From Linanthus parryae (lineage: Eukaryota > Streptophyta > Magnoliopsida > Ericales > Polemoniaceae), in the NCBI GenBank assembly GCA_023055425.1, contig JALGPY010000009.1:18621775-18685774 (forward strand): DNA of 64,000 bases, given 5' to 3'. Both the position numbers and the translations under genes were made by a program. Positions 32,592 to 43,421 of this stretch are shown here, one piece after another. Each line of letters opens with the position of its first letter. Positions within the stretch are counted from its first letter, which is position 1. The notes below the pieces were generated by a model. The model searched no databases, was not told the DNA's origin, and worked only from the letters and a program-made list of their open reading frames with translations.

Positions 32592-33542
32592 TTAGTAGAT
32601 CGGCCTTTCTTTCCCTTCGTATTCCTGAGCCAAAAGCGCCCCTATATACCTCTTTGTCGATGTTAGGTACAGCAAGAGCGGTGATCCGATCTGTGGTGCG
32701 ATCATTACCCTTTTTGACGTCAACAAGTCCTTTAGCCTTCCAAACGCGGCTTCATGTTCTGTGGTCCAGTTGTATACAGCATTCTTCTTGAGTATATCAC
32801 TGAAGCAGAAGGTTATTTCTGCGATCTCAGGGATGAACCTTCGCAGGTAAGATAACTTCCCCAAGAATGTTTTCAGAGTACTCTGATTGGGCAGCGCCGT
32901 CATGCTAGTGATGGCTAATACTTTTGCGGGATCAGGCTCGATGCCTTGGCGATGTATTACACATCCCAAGAATTTCCCCGAGGTCACTCCGAATGCGCAT
33001 TTCATGGGGTTCATCTTTAGCTGGAAACTTCTACATCTTTCGAATACTTTCCGCAGATCCTCCAAGTGGTCCCTTTCTTCCTTGGATTTGACAACCAAGT
33101 CATCAACATAAAATTCCACTTCTTTGTGCATCATGTCGTGGAACAGAGCCATCATGGCTCGCTGATAAGTCGCACCTGCGTTCTTCAGTCCGAAAGGCAT
33201 AACCGTGTAATTGAAGACTCCCACTGGCGTGATGAACGCGGTTTTCCGTGCGTCTTCAGGTTCCATTTTGATCTGGTTGTACCCACTGAAGCCGTCCATA
33301 AAGTTGAAAATGCGATGACCCGCGGTAGAATCGATGAGAAGATCCATGTTGGGCAGCGGAAAATCGTCTTTGGAACATAAACGGTTAAGGTCTCGGAAGT
33401 CCACACAAATGCGAAGCTGCCCATTCTTCTTCACCACAGGCACGATGTTAGCCAACCATGTAGGATGGTGATTTGGCTCGATGAATTTGACAGTCAGTAG
33501 CTTGACAATTTCTTGCTTGATTTTCACGTTGATCTCGGCCTA
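32592..33542 (-). pseudogene. Tat1 reverse transcriptase
   Basis: A 311-codon frame contains LRICVDFRDLNRLC, FMDGFSGYNQIKM, VMPFGLKNAGATYQRAMM and the catalytic box YVDD (in EFYVDDLVVKSKEE), then GKFLGCVIHRQGIEPDP and the connection to RNase H. All main RT motifs are present. Upstream, a TAG near 33540-33542 and a frameshift near 33720 separate it from the gag-protease frame. Downstream, RT through integrase stay in one frame broken only by stop codons. Confidence 0.92.
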
Positions 33543-33933
33543 AAGCTCCTTGTGCTCTGCTTTACCGGCTTAGATCCTGGAATTACATCTAACATGTGCA
33601 TCGTGATGCTCGTGTCCAGGCCGGGCATCTCATCGTATTCCCATGCGAACACATCTTTGTACTAAGTCAGAAGCTGCAGCAATCTTTCTTCCTCCTCGCT
33701 CGTGAGGTATGCACTCAGAACGACTGTCTCTTCTTTTCTTCGCCTGGGCTTAGGAATACCTCCTTTAGCTCCTGCTTCTTCGGTTTAGGCTTATCCTCCA
33801 TGCACTCTGGCGCCTCTTATAGCTTATCCTCCAAAACGTCTGGCGTCGGATTGTCTAATTCCATGACATGCTCGATTTGATTGATTTGCTCAGGGATATC
33901 CCCATGCTCGCGTGGGGGTATCCCCGCGCACCT

Positions 33934-35067
33934 TCATATGCGGTAACATTTCTTCCCGTTAGCGTAGAAGCTTTCTATCTCTTTGCCCTCGGGATCATGT
34001 TTTTCTATCCTTTTCAGGGTGTAAACATTATTTCTTTGATAAGCAATTCGTGGTGCCACTTCTCGCGCGGACGATTTTTCCTTGGCCTCCTCCCTTGTCA
34101 CCATCACCCCTGCGGGTGATTGATCCTTGATGTCCTCCCATCGAGGCAAAGGAGTCGGATTAAACCGCCCAGGCGTTTGCTCATCTGCCATTTCAGTGAA
34201 CCATACTGCCTCGGTGAGGTGCGCCTCATCCAGATTGAAAGGGTTTACCGAAGCTGGTATCTCCACTATTCTATCGTTCCAGATAGCTTTCATCACCTGG
34301 TGAGCTGTCGAGGGGACTGCATGGAAGCGATGAATCCAGGCCCGACCGATGATCATATGATACGTACTGTTCGCATCGATGACATAGAATTTGGCTGAAC
34401 ACTTGATTTTGCCAATCTGGACACCCAGACGGATCCATCCTATTGTCATCCTGGAGTCGCTTCCAAACCCCATCAACGGGGATGGACGTCTGACAATATT
34501 CTGCTCCGGGATTCCCGCCAGCTTCAGAGTGTTGAGCGAGACCACGTTAACTGCCGCTCCTCCGTCGACAAACGCTCTTTTGAACTCAACACCATTGATT
34601 ACTGCCGTGACGTACAAAGGCTTCTGGTGGCTCACATCTGTCTTTTTGTCGCTCGCGGAGAAGGTTATGACTTTTTCTTTGGAGCGGGACGCCCTGACAA
34701 CCTTCCCATTGGAAACCACGATATCTTCCTCGTAGTCTTCCGCTATCCTCAGGATCGCTTTCGTCATTTCTTTCCGGTATTTCTCCGAAAAGTTCATTTC
34801 ATCGAAGAACCTGCTGAACCCGTGCGACCCCTTCATCCGATCGGCGCGTTCGTCCTCCGTGTCTATGCTGTAGTCCTCATCGTTGTAGACTTCAGCAACG
34901 ATGGGTAGACCATCTTTCGCAATCTCTTCGAGGTCCATAATCGCGATCATGGCAACCTCTTTGCCCTTCGGCTCTCGCTCCGCATGGGCAGGCAGTGGAT
35001 TGTTTCGCACATCCTGCCTCTGGTCGCTAACAATCAACTCACCATCTTTCATCTTTCGGCTCACCAT
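33934..35067 (-). pseudogene. Tat1 protease region
   Basis: A 377-codon frame in register with gag. Its centre shows a retropepsin-like domain with the Tat-type active site DGG (FVDGGAAVNVVSLNTLKLAG) and, later, FYVIDANSTYHMIIGRAWIH, the usual second protease landmark. The N-terminal third is acidic linker. The frame stops at 33934-33936; the link to RT is frameshifted. The protease would cut the polyprotein. Confidence 0.88.
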
Positions 35068-35070
35068 GTT

Positions 35071-36558
35071 TCAGAGCTTCTTGCAGTCATCCGTGGGGTG
35101 CATAATCGTTCTGTGGCATTCGCACCACTTTGGGTCTCTCATCATCTCCTTGGAGGGTATCCCTTCGAGCGGCGGCAAGATACCGTCTTTACGCCATTGC
35201 TTGCACAAGTCCATCGCTTCCTCCACCGAACAGGGTAGAGGCGGCGCATCCAATTTTGTAACCCTGGGCTGCTTTTGTGGCGAGACTGTATTAACCTCAG
35301 CTTCGCGCCCTCTCTTGTAGCTGAACCTTCCAATTTTAAAGGTAGTTCCACTCGGGGATCGTTCAGGGGCGTGCTTCTTCTTCTGTCTCTCCACTATAGG
35401 CTCTATGTTCTTTGTGCATTCGATTAGCTTTGAAAATGTAGGAGTTTGTAGGTTGATAAGCATACCTTTGTACTCGTCTCGCATGCCTTGCAGACATATT
35501 TCCACGAGCCTGCCCTCAAGCACTTCGTCTCTGCATTCTAAGGACTTGGCTCTGAACTTCTTAATGAATGTCACTCCATCCTCCTCGCGCTTCTGGTACA
35601 TGCGAGAGAGATGAATCATTGTCACCTTTTCTTCCACCTGGAAGAATTTAGTATAAAACTTCTGGACCATGTCGTCCCAGGTCTTCACGGATCCGACTTC
35701 CAACGTCCTGTACCACTTGTAGGCCATGTTCCCCAGAGATTTCGGGAACTCACGCATCAGCAACTTGGGATCAGCCCCATATGGCCCCATCACATCGATG
35801 AAGCGCATGACATACTCGTGGGCATTTCCGTTGACATCTTCGAACTTGTCCCATTTAGGAGCCTTGTACCCGGCAGGGTTAGGCATGAGGTAGATCTCGC
35901 GTGGGATAGGGGGATCATTGTCAACCTTCGGGATAATGGTATCAGCGAACGGCTGGTTAGCCAAGAAAGTTTCCATGCGCCGCCGCAGCGATATCATACA
36001 CTCCGGTACACTCCCCTCGGCAGCAGGGGAAAGGGTGGTTGTAGTCGGAGGCGACACATATACCGTGGTTGGGCTAGGAGCGTACTGTGAACTCACGTTA
36101 CCCAACAGTGCCGGCGGAAAAGACAAGGGATACTGTGAGGACAGGTTGGGTGCCACAGTTGGTGTTTGAGGGGTGTGTGCGGTAAAAGACGGTATTTGAG
36201 CCGTCTGCCCCTGGACCGAGGGCAACTGCACCGTTTCCGGTGGGTTTTGCGGATTAGGATTAGGCGGCATGAGTGCCACTCCAGTCCCTTGGGTGGTGGA
36301 AACTCCTCCTCCCTAAAAGACAGCAGTGCCTGACGTAGGGTTCGGAGCAAGGGTCCCCAGAATGGCCATTATCCGCTCCATCTGTGCGAATTGAGCCTGA
36401 AGGGCCTTTCCCTGATTCTGAATGGTGGCGTTCAGAGCCTCCAACGTCGGAGTCTCTCTGGAGGCTGCAGAAGCGTGACGGGCTTCCTCTCCCGAGGTGG
36501 TCTCCGTAGATGGCGATCTGTTACTGACATCATCTTCATGAGACATGGTTGCTTGCAA
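35071..36558 (-). pseudogene. Tat1 gag
   Basis: The frame begins MQATMSHEDDVSNRSP about 30 bases from the 5' LTR; the second ATG (36546) is an equally good start. A Pro/Gln-rich segment is followed by the gag core (YEHVMRF-like HEYVMRFIDVMGPYGADP, then FPKSLGNMAYKWYRTLE) and a C-terminal C-X2-H-X4-H-X4-C-type motif (WCECHRTIMHPTDDC). TAG at 36313-36315 and TGA at 35071-35073 interrupt it. The TGA is a single base from CGA, the sort of change cytosine deamination produces. Gag would package element RNA. Confidence 0.88.
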
Positions 36559-36570
36559 TGGTTCGTTTCA

Positions 36571-36584
36571 CGTCGGGTTCACCA
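36571..36584 (-). other. Primer binding site of Tat1
   Basis: On the minus strand TGGTGAACCCGACG lies two bases after the 5' LTR. It begins with TGG, complementary to a tRNA CCA end, and has the form seen in Tat-clade elements. The exact tRNA cannot be settled from the sequence alone. Confidence 0.75.
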
Positions 36585-36586
36585 AA

Positions 36587-37208
36587 TGTGTACGAGAGAA
36601 TCCTGCAGAGGGAATTCAATATACACCAAGAGTAGGGGATAAAAGGAACACAGGAAGTGTAAGGTCGTGTGTAGGGAGAGAGTAAGACAATAGCACTGTA
36701 TGAGAGAGAGACAGGATTTTGGCAGAGCTTCCGCGTATCTCAGGTAGTTCGCCCTTGTATGGAAGGGTTAGCGATCCTATATATAACGGAGAATGTGACC
36801 GTTGTAGTGTGGTTAATGCGCCCATTAATGGCGGTTTAATTAGCTTAACTACAACGGCACGTTCGTCCGCGTATATAGGGACCGTTACGGCACGTTACCC
36901 GCGTATACCGGAACTGTTATGAGGTTGACCGGGTTGACCGGGTTTATGGAGCTCGTGCCATAAATCTCTCAAAGCAGTTACAAGGGGTCGCGCGCGGGCT
37001 TGGTTGTCGCTCGCGCGCCACATGACTTACTCTAGCCTCCAAACCACTAAGTCCCTACAGGTCCCGTGTGGTGGTATGCGAGGGCCATGTCTCGCAGCCC
37101 CCACGTGGATCACCGCGGCTGGTGATCCAGTGTGTGTGGAGCACAGCTGAGTGTGCTGGATGGTCGCCACGTGCCTAAGATATGTGTGTCTATAAAGCAC
37201 TATCTACA
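36587..37208 (-). repeat. Tat1 5' LTR
   Basis: 622 bp, the same length as the 3' LTR, with roughly 28 substitutions by eye. The TATATATA box (about 36778-36785) faces the gag-pol direction on the minus strand. Target copy CCAGC follows at 37209-37213. Confidence 0.92.
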
Positions 37209-37588
37209 CCAGCCATAATTATTCGTTAGATGAAATAAGTAGAGAAAGATAAAGATAGAGAGAAGGAGGTCGAACCCCCTTGGACCCGATGGCAAAGCGG
37301 CGCCCCTCTCCCTTCCTCCATTGTTGAGTGCACTGCTTGATTGGATAAAGCCTTGATTTCTTCCTTCCCTACACTGCTAGCACAAACAGTAGAGGAAGAT
37401 CCAATTGCTCATCCTACGGTGTGGATATCTGCATAGGCGTGGACATCAATTCTACGCAGTCATTAGTTAGATTCACAAGGTAATCTTATCTCTTTTATCA
37501 CGTTATGAATGCTTCACCTGCGATTCATGGAGGGTTCTGAGCAGAAAATTTTGTATTTCCGTTGCGTAACCTGCATCAAAACCCTACA
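37209..37588 (+). repeat. Copia LTR c, right part
   Basis: Resumes the LTR interrupted at 22420 and follows the end of LTR b (10145-10541), with shared blocks such as CACTGCTAGCACAAAC and ATGCTTCACCTGCGATTCATG, to the terminus AACCCTACA. The copia array ends here and is followed by target copy ATTAT. Confidence 0.85.
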
Positions 37589-37935
37589 ATTATAGGTGTT
37601 AGCTATTATTTTGGAGTTAAGGAGATGAGTAGTGACAGAGAATTGGTAAGAAATATTAGTGAATGGATGTGTGAGTTAAGCGTTCATAGATGTAGTCTAT
37701 GAGCGATGAGAGTGTCGCGTCGATGTGAACCACAGATTGTGTTGTATCTCTCCCCTAAGATATAATTCCTCATTGATATATTGAAATTCTCCTCCTCCCA
37801 TGTATGTAGGGGCTTTGGCCCAACCACGTAATTTTTTGGTTGTTTTGTTTCTCCTAGTTGTGTTGAGTATGTGATCGTGTGGCGTGTTTATGCTTCCGTT
37901 GTAGCGGAAATTCGCGTTGACGAATATTCCCAGCA
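37589..37935 (+). repeat. Element H 3' LTR, right part
   Basis: Continues the LTR broken at 15782, aligned to 10951-11107 and 12475-12662. The uninterrupted stretch GTATCTCTCCCC near 37757 shows the empty site of the inverted solo LTR. It ends ATTCCCAGCA. Confidence 0.8.
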
Positions 37936-38598
37936 TTATCCCCTTTTATATGAGGCAGATTGATTATTATGTTTTTCAAAAGGAAATTGTAATTCTATAA
38001 GGCAATGACAAATCAATTAAATGAAATACTCTATGTGCGGTGGTGGTAAATTTGATGTGGAACATGTCTGAATGCGAAGTGGTATTAATCGCTTCAAAAT
38101 TGAACCTGCAATGTTGATCACATCGATATGGTGCTGCACGCTAAAATGGATTTGAGTTTTTCTTTTGAGAGGCAACATATTCTATTTGTAAAATATGACC
38201 CAAATGTATAACCTGCAGTGCCATTGGCTCAGACAGTGAAGAAAGACTGAGAACCCTAGCATGAAGACAGAAGAAGAGAACCAATGATTCCTTCAGGTTC
38301 ACAGGTACCTCTGATGAGAAGAAGGGTGAGTACTTATTCACTATTCTCATCATGCCACACCATTTAAGCATGACTTTCTGCAGGGACTGATTTGCCGATA
38401 ATATAAACTACTGAATTCAAAATTTCTTGTCCTACGAAAGTGCTATTTGACGTGGTCTTGCATCATTTAGGTTCCTAGTTTGAAACTCCCACGTAACAGT
38501 ATGTTAGATAACGACTTCTTATCTGAGACACAACCTCCTATAGTGTTTGGAGGAAGGAGTTTCAACCAATATGCATCACATCATTATGGCATATTAGA
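37936..38598. other. Intergenic, nothing recognised
   Basis: AT-rich sequence right of element H. Only short frames; a 76-codon minus frame (38141-38371) shows no domain. It may be flanking host DNA. Confidence 0.5.
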
Positions 38599-39040
38599 CA
38601 GGGCGGGTCCTTTGGGAAAGCAATCGGTGTGCGGCCGATTTAGGCCCCCGGGTTAGCAGCCGGCAGGACACCTTTTTTTAGTAATTGTAGTTAGATTCAC
38701 CAAATTGTATTTTTTTAGTGAACACCACATTGTATTTAGCTACATTAAATATTTTAATGTACAATTATCATCAATTGTCCATCAGTTTGGCGGTAATTCT
38801 TCTTTCTGCCACACAATCCTTAATGATGTATGTGAAATTTTTAATTATAATATATAAAAAAATTGTAAAACTATTGAGTACTAATTAAAATCAACACAAT
38901 CTATAACATATTTTGTTACAGAAGGATTACAGGTCTAATTTTTTTTCTTTCTAAAACAACCACTTATGTGTATATTTTTCTTTTTTAGGCATCAATTTTA
39001 TTACCCGCTTTAGGCCCCTAATTGTCTTGGGCTGGCCTTG
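38599..39040. mobile_element. hAT-type MITE (GGGC-rich ends)
   Basis: The ends CAGGGCGGGTCC and GGGCTGGCCTTG form imperfect inverted repeats, with internal ATTTAGGCCCCC and TTTAGGCCCC near each end, a pattern of plant hAT-derived MITEs. The flanks ATATTAGA and ATATCATA agree at six of eight bases, as expected for an aged 8-bp target duplication. The interior is AT-rich and non-coding. It lies about 200 bp upstream of the F-box gene. Confidence 0.65.
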
Positions 39041-39249
39041 ATATCATAGGCTATTTGACCAGTTGAAAACTATAAAAGTACATCACATCCCCCGAGATTG
39101 GGCCTTGAACAACTTTGAAGAACATTCAGCCCAGCTTAAACTTTAATAGGTAGAGGCTTTTTGTGACTTCAACATAATTTAGGGGCTACTTGTATATATT
39201 TCAAGTATTTTAACCGACCTTCGATCTTTTACTAGCTCAAACCCTATAT
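39041..39249 (+). promoter_or_regulatory. Upstream region of the F-box gene
   Basis: About 200 bp between the MITE and the F-box ATG. CTATAAAAG (39069-39077) is a TATA-like sequence in the plus direction, roughly 170 bp before the ATG. ACTAGCTCAAACCCTATAT leads into the start codon. This is a weak call based on position. Confidence 0.3.
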
Positions 39250-41188
39250 ATGGAGGAAGGAAGAAGAAGCAACGAGGCCGCAATCATGGCAGGAGCTACA
39301 AACGAAGATGAAGAAAGAGGAGGGTTCGAGCACATTCCGGAGGAGATTGTCCTCAAACTACTCCCAAATCTACCGGTGGAGTCTCTTCTCCGGTTTAGGT
39401 GCGTTTCTAAACAATGGTCACGCCATATATCACTCGGTAGTAAAGTTATCATCCCCGGCAATAAACACATATTGTTTGAATCGGTAGACCAAAACGCTCA
39501 AGTAGAGAATATTGTAGTTGAGCTAGAGGGAACCACCTCTAGGGTTTCCCCCCACATCTATGGTTTGTGTCATGGGATTTTGCTTATTGGGGTTGGTATG
39601 AATTTGCTTTTGTGGAATCCAACCACTCGCCTCACCTACGGAAAGTTAACCTGTCGTTTTTTTATGCAATATACACCGCGAATGTTGATCCGGCCGGGAC
39701 TCTGTTTTGACTCGGACACCAATGACTACAAGGTTGTGTTGGGCTTGAACGACCGCAATTGGCGTGATAGATCGGTGCGAGTCGGTAGTTTCAATACTCA
39801 GACATGGTCTAGGGTGGAATTCGCGTACAATGTTAATCATTTTACACCAGGGCCAACTTTGAACAATTGTGTTCACTGGTAGGGGTGCAACTTGGGCGGG
39901 TTGAACCCGACCAACCCGAGCCCAGCCCGAACTTAAATAGGGCCCGGACACATAGTTTTTGTAGTTTGGACGGGCTTGGACAGGAATTCTCAGCCCGAAT
40001 TGCTATTAGGGTCGGGCTTGGGCACAAATATCGAATGACGGGCTAACCCGAATTGCCCGATTTGCATGACCACTACGTATAAATATTATATTTTGAAAGA
40101 ATTATGGAGCATATCTAACATGAATATGCTAATTTTCTTTCAAGTATTAGCGATTTTTTAATCATTGTTTTGTTCTTCAACTAGTTGATTTGTTTTTTCG
40201 TCAACAATTAGTAATTCTCTTGTGTTTTTAAGAAGATATTAAGTTTAATGTAGTAGCCCGAATTCAACCCGAACCCGAATTGATTTATACGAATTTGGGC
40301 TCGGACGGGTTGACAACGCTCTTAACTCGGGTCGGGTTGGGCTTGGGCAGCCACGACAGAACTCGGGCTTGGGCTTGGACAGGGGTGCCAACCCGTCCAG
40401 CCCACCCGAGTTGCAGTCCTATTCACTGGTGGTCTCCCAATGAAATATTGTGTTTTGATCCAAAGATCGACAATTTTACCGAAATATCACTTCCAAAAGT
40501 ATATTATGAGAAGGGAGAATACATAATTGGCCTAGGAGTTTTAAATGGGTGTCTCGCTATGGTTCTTGATGACTTTACTTTGTATAGAATGACACGATAT
40601 GGTGTGAAAGACTCTTGGGAGTTTATGTTAAGATTTTGCTTTTATAATGGTGATCCATATGGTGATCGAGAAGTGAGTTTTACCCATCTGATTCCGCTTT
40701 TTATCACTAACGAGCAAAAAAGCCGGGTTCTTATTCATGTCAGAAGGATGGAACATGAAAAGTATGATTTTGATTCTGATTATTGGAGATATGGACTGCC
40801 CAAAAAATTGGCGGATGAGCATGCTATAGTTGCATATGGCAACTGTGCGTTCACAGATATCGTTGTGTCAAAACTCGGGGAGGATCATTATGATGAGCCA
40901 GTTGTGTACGTAGAAACACTGGTAACATCAAGAGCATCATGCGGAGGAAAGCAAATCTGGAAGGTGAAAGAAGAAAACAAAACAAAGTCGATAAAACCTC
41001 GGTGTGAAGAAGTTGAAGCAGAAGAAAATAAGGTGATGGAGGGCGTGGAAGAAAAATGGGAAGAAGCTAGAAAGACAAGGAGGGATAGAAGGACCAAGGG
41101 CAAGAGACCTGCGGCTATTGTGTCTCCTCCTGTTGATCCGATGCTACCTATGAGTAATGCATTTGATCTTCTAAATGATTGTGAATAA
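39250..41188 (+). pseudogene. F-box protein gene split by a hAT-type MITE
   Basis: The first part (39250-39879) has an F-box at residues 26-60 (GFEHIPEEIVLKLLPNLPVE, RFRCVSKQW), which would bind a Skp1-type adaptor in an SCF ubiquitin ligase. F-box-associated repeats follow (HGILLI, LWNPTTR, GLCFDSDTNDYKVV). The frame is cut at NCVHW by the TAG that starts the MITE. The gene resumes after the 8-bp target copy with WSPNEILCFDPKIDNFTEIS and ends at TAA 41186-41188. Excluding the MITE and one target copy, the frame is continuous. The last 70 residues are an unusual basic/acidic tail (KKWEEARKTRRDRRTKGKRP type) absent from most members. It probably has no intact product now. Confidence 0.85.
39880..40421. 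mobile_element. hAT-type MITE inside the F-box gene
   Basis: 542 bp, with ends TAGGGGTGCAACTTGGGCGG and CCCGAGTTGCAGTCCTA forming imperfect terminal inverted repeats. It is flanked by the perfect 8-bp duplication TTCACTGG (39872-39879, 40422-40429), diagnostic of hAT. Both ends are rich in CCCGA/TCGGG subterminal repeats. There is no transposase. The perfect target copies suggest a younger insertion than the MITE at 38599. Confidence 0.93.
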
Positions 41189-41659
41189 TAACATCACCCT
41201 TAAACGTGATCATTGTAATAGAAATTGGTTATCCATTAGCTGATGATCTACTTTTTTTTTTTTTTTTGTCAATTTGTGATATTCCTTTTTTTTTTGTCAA
41301 TTAGTGATCTACTGGGCACAGCATCATTCTATATGTTCTATTTTTATTTCATAGTCTTAAATTTACAACTGTGTGTTATTTTATATTTCTTTCAGGATTA
41401 AGGGACAGGAAAATAGTTCATTGTCTAGTGCTCTATAAAAGATAATTCTCAATTTAGGGTGTGATATACTATAGGAAATATATGCAGATTGGGCATGAAG
41501 ATGATGCAGTTTGGGCTTGAGATACAATGGGCTTTCTACAAGACTCAAGCTTCAGATTCATCTTCTCCGTTTCATTTTCATTCAACCCTTTAGGGTTTCT
41601 ATTAATATATCGGAAAGAGGAAAAAAAAAGAATGGTGTATTGTATATATAATTATGCCA
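41189..41659. other. F-box gene 3' flank, T-rich
   Basis: Two T-runs each followed by TTGTCAATT(T/A)GTGAT at about 41250-41310 form a short duplication. No gene. The segment ends where chromodomain-like coding sequence begins. Confidence 0.45.
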
Positions 41660-42969
41660 TTATGCCTTTTTAACTTCTTTGTTACGTAGACTAACCTCTT
41701 CGTCTTGATCAGCTTTGAGGCGGACCATGAGCAGCAAGGGAGTGTTGAAACCCGAATAATACTTGGTCAAATGGAAGTCCATTCTCATGGAAGAAGGAAC
41801 ATGGGAGAGTGTGACACGATTTTTTACGTGTATACACAAGTGCACGGTCAAGTAATTTAGGGGTGGTAATTCAACCCCGAGTTATCGATCCCACGAGGAT
41901 AAGCTTGAGATTATTTAATTAGTTGTTCGATTAGAGTACGGTACAAGGAAGAAGAGTTTTGAGTAAAAGTGTTGTGGCCCCCAAACAAGCGACTGAATTG
42001 CAATAACAACTAAACTAATATTTTTGGGTTTTTTTCTAATTAAAATGGAGAACAACTAGGCGATCTATGGACCCCCTGGGGTTTTAGACAATTCCGGAAA
42101 ATGTACTGAAACACGCTATCATCTAATTAGTTGTTCCGGGTAATAGCACTGACAATCTCCTCTCGGTCTCATGTCACTCTACCTATCAGTCGACTACGGG
42201 TCCTATCAATCCACCGACGTCTACCGATATGGTTCTAACCGCGTAACGTTAAGCCGATCACTGGGTTCTATCGGTCCACCAATGGCCAACGCTACAATAT
42301 CGAAACTACCCTCACAAAAATAGTCATAATCATCTCACATCTCAGTCTCAATGATTCGGGACTAATTTCTTGTTCTCGTTCGTATCTAGATAAAGTCTCT
42401 TTTAAGAAACCCCTAGAACCCTAGCCTAACTGGGTAGCTACTCCGTTTACGCTAAGTATTAAGCTCATAACAATCAATCCAACTAATATTAATGATAATC
42501 TTTAAGCTACGATTCAACTGATCTATTGATTCATCTCCCTAAAGTTGTTTTTGTCACCTAAGACGTGTCAATAGCCATAGTGATCAAGATGTACGATAAT
42601 CAAAGAAGAACAATACGATTAAGAGAAACGAAACATGAATCAATCTCACAATCCGGAAACAAGTCTAGCTTATAAACCCTAGGTTCATCTACATAGAACC
42701 TAGCAAAAGTATTTAGCTACTCATAAAGTATCTGAACAAGAAGAGTTTCTCCATACAATTGATGAAAAGAGAAGAGGAAGAAATCAAAGGGGGAAATCTC
42801 CGGTTTGGCGATTATCCCAAGCGATCTCCACAGCTCCAAGTCTTCGTCTCTTGCCTCTCTCCCCGTAAATGACTCATTTTCAGTCCCCTAGGTCGTTCTT
42901 GAGTCAATTCCCGTCATAAGTCTTCAATATTTACATTTTAACCCCAAACGCCGGACTTTGGTGTCAGAC

Positions 42970-43024
42970 CATTTCGTATGAAATGATGGCATTTCATAGT
43001 ATGAAATGATTTCGTACGAAATAA
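42970..43024. repeat. ATTTCGYACGAAAT palindromes in the 3' LTR
   Basis: CATTTCGTATGAAATG, CATTTCATAGTATGAAATG and ATTTCGTACGAAAT in a row, each nearly self-complementary. The corresponding place in the partner LTR (51085-51137) holds the same series. Confidence 0.8.
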
Positions 43025-43421
43025 AACATGGGAACTGTTCATTCGTGCGAGATGCATTCTGTACTCTGACTTTTCCAGGCCATAACTACTTCATCCGATC
43101 TCCGATTAAGCTCCGTAACTTTTCGTTGGAAAGCTATTTGAGTCTACTTTCATTAGGCTCCAGTCTCACTCCAAAATTCATTGTAGAACACCAGATATCG
43201 TCAAATAAGTGAGGACTGTTCATTCTAGCTCCTCTAACTTTGCTTTCCTTCACTCCACTTGAGCTCCTGTTGTTTCCAAAGTACGTTCCATGCCTCCTAT
43301 CAACCGATCTTCATCCCTTCCTGTCAAAACAACATGGAAAAAAATAACAAGCGATTCTATTTGACAAATAACATCGAAATATACATAGAAATGCCCAGAC
43401 TAACCATATAGCATATATGAA

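Larger units (their letters stand above)
22421..37208 (-). mobile_element. Tat1: Tat/Retand-type Ty3-gypsy retrotransposon with an antisense gene
   Basis: Two 622-bp direct repeats (22421-23042, 36587-37208; TGTGTACGAG to ATCTACA; about 95% identical by eye) flank it, with the imperfect target duplication CCAGT/CCAGC (22416-22420, 37209-37213). The minus strand carries, in order, a primer binding site, gag, protease, RT, RNase H, a second archaeal-type RNase H and integrase. The second RNase H and the absence of a chromodomain indicate the Tat clade. Seven kilobases then separate integrase from the 3' LTR and hold a spliced gene on the plus strand. Several nonsense codons inactivate gag-pol. 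Confidence 0.93.
15783..37588 (+). mobile_element. Copia array inserted in element H (copies B and C), split by Tat1
   Basis: The insertion is bounded by the direct repeat ATTAT (15778-15782 and 37589-37593). It starts AGTTGGTGTAGATTCCC, the type a LTR start with a T-to-A change in the first base, and ends AACCCTACA. The inside is a chain: LTR start, RT, RNase H, partial LTR a, second interior, LTR b, filler, RNase H, LTR c. Tat1 sits inside LTR c. The chain looks like a tandem copia array formed by recombination and reduced by deletions. Confidence 0.82.
10855..37935 (+). mobile_element. Element H: small non-autonomous copia-type LTR element carrying nested insertions
   Basis: Two copies of one LTR, beginning TGTGTTTTATC and TGTGTCTGATT and ending CCAAACA and CCCAGCA, enclose a short interior with a tRNA-Met-type primer site (TGGTATCAGA) just inside the left copy. 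Each LTR is interrupted by a different insertion with its own target duplication. After subtracting insertion and one target copy, both LTRs are 436 bp. Flanks CCTAA and TTATC do not match, so no target duplication for H itself is visible. The LTRs differ at perhaps 15-30% of sites, so the element is old. Confidence 0.75.

Noticed and set aside
37936..37940. Target duplication for element H
   Set aside because: Flanks CCTAA (10850-10854) and TTATC do not match at any small shift tried.
38141..38371. 76-codon minus frame as the missing upstream exon of the 10611-10850 frame
   Set aside because: No shared family, no demonstrable splice link; kept only as a region to inspect.
40280..40560. New fusion gene from the MITE into the F-box C-terminus
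   Set aside because: The frame is open, but the first ATG lies at about 40560, inside the F-box part; no initiator exists in the MITE portion.
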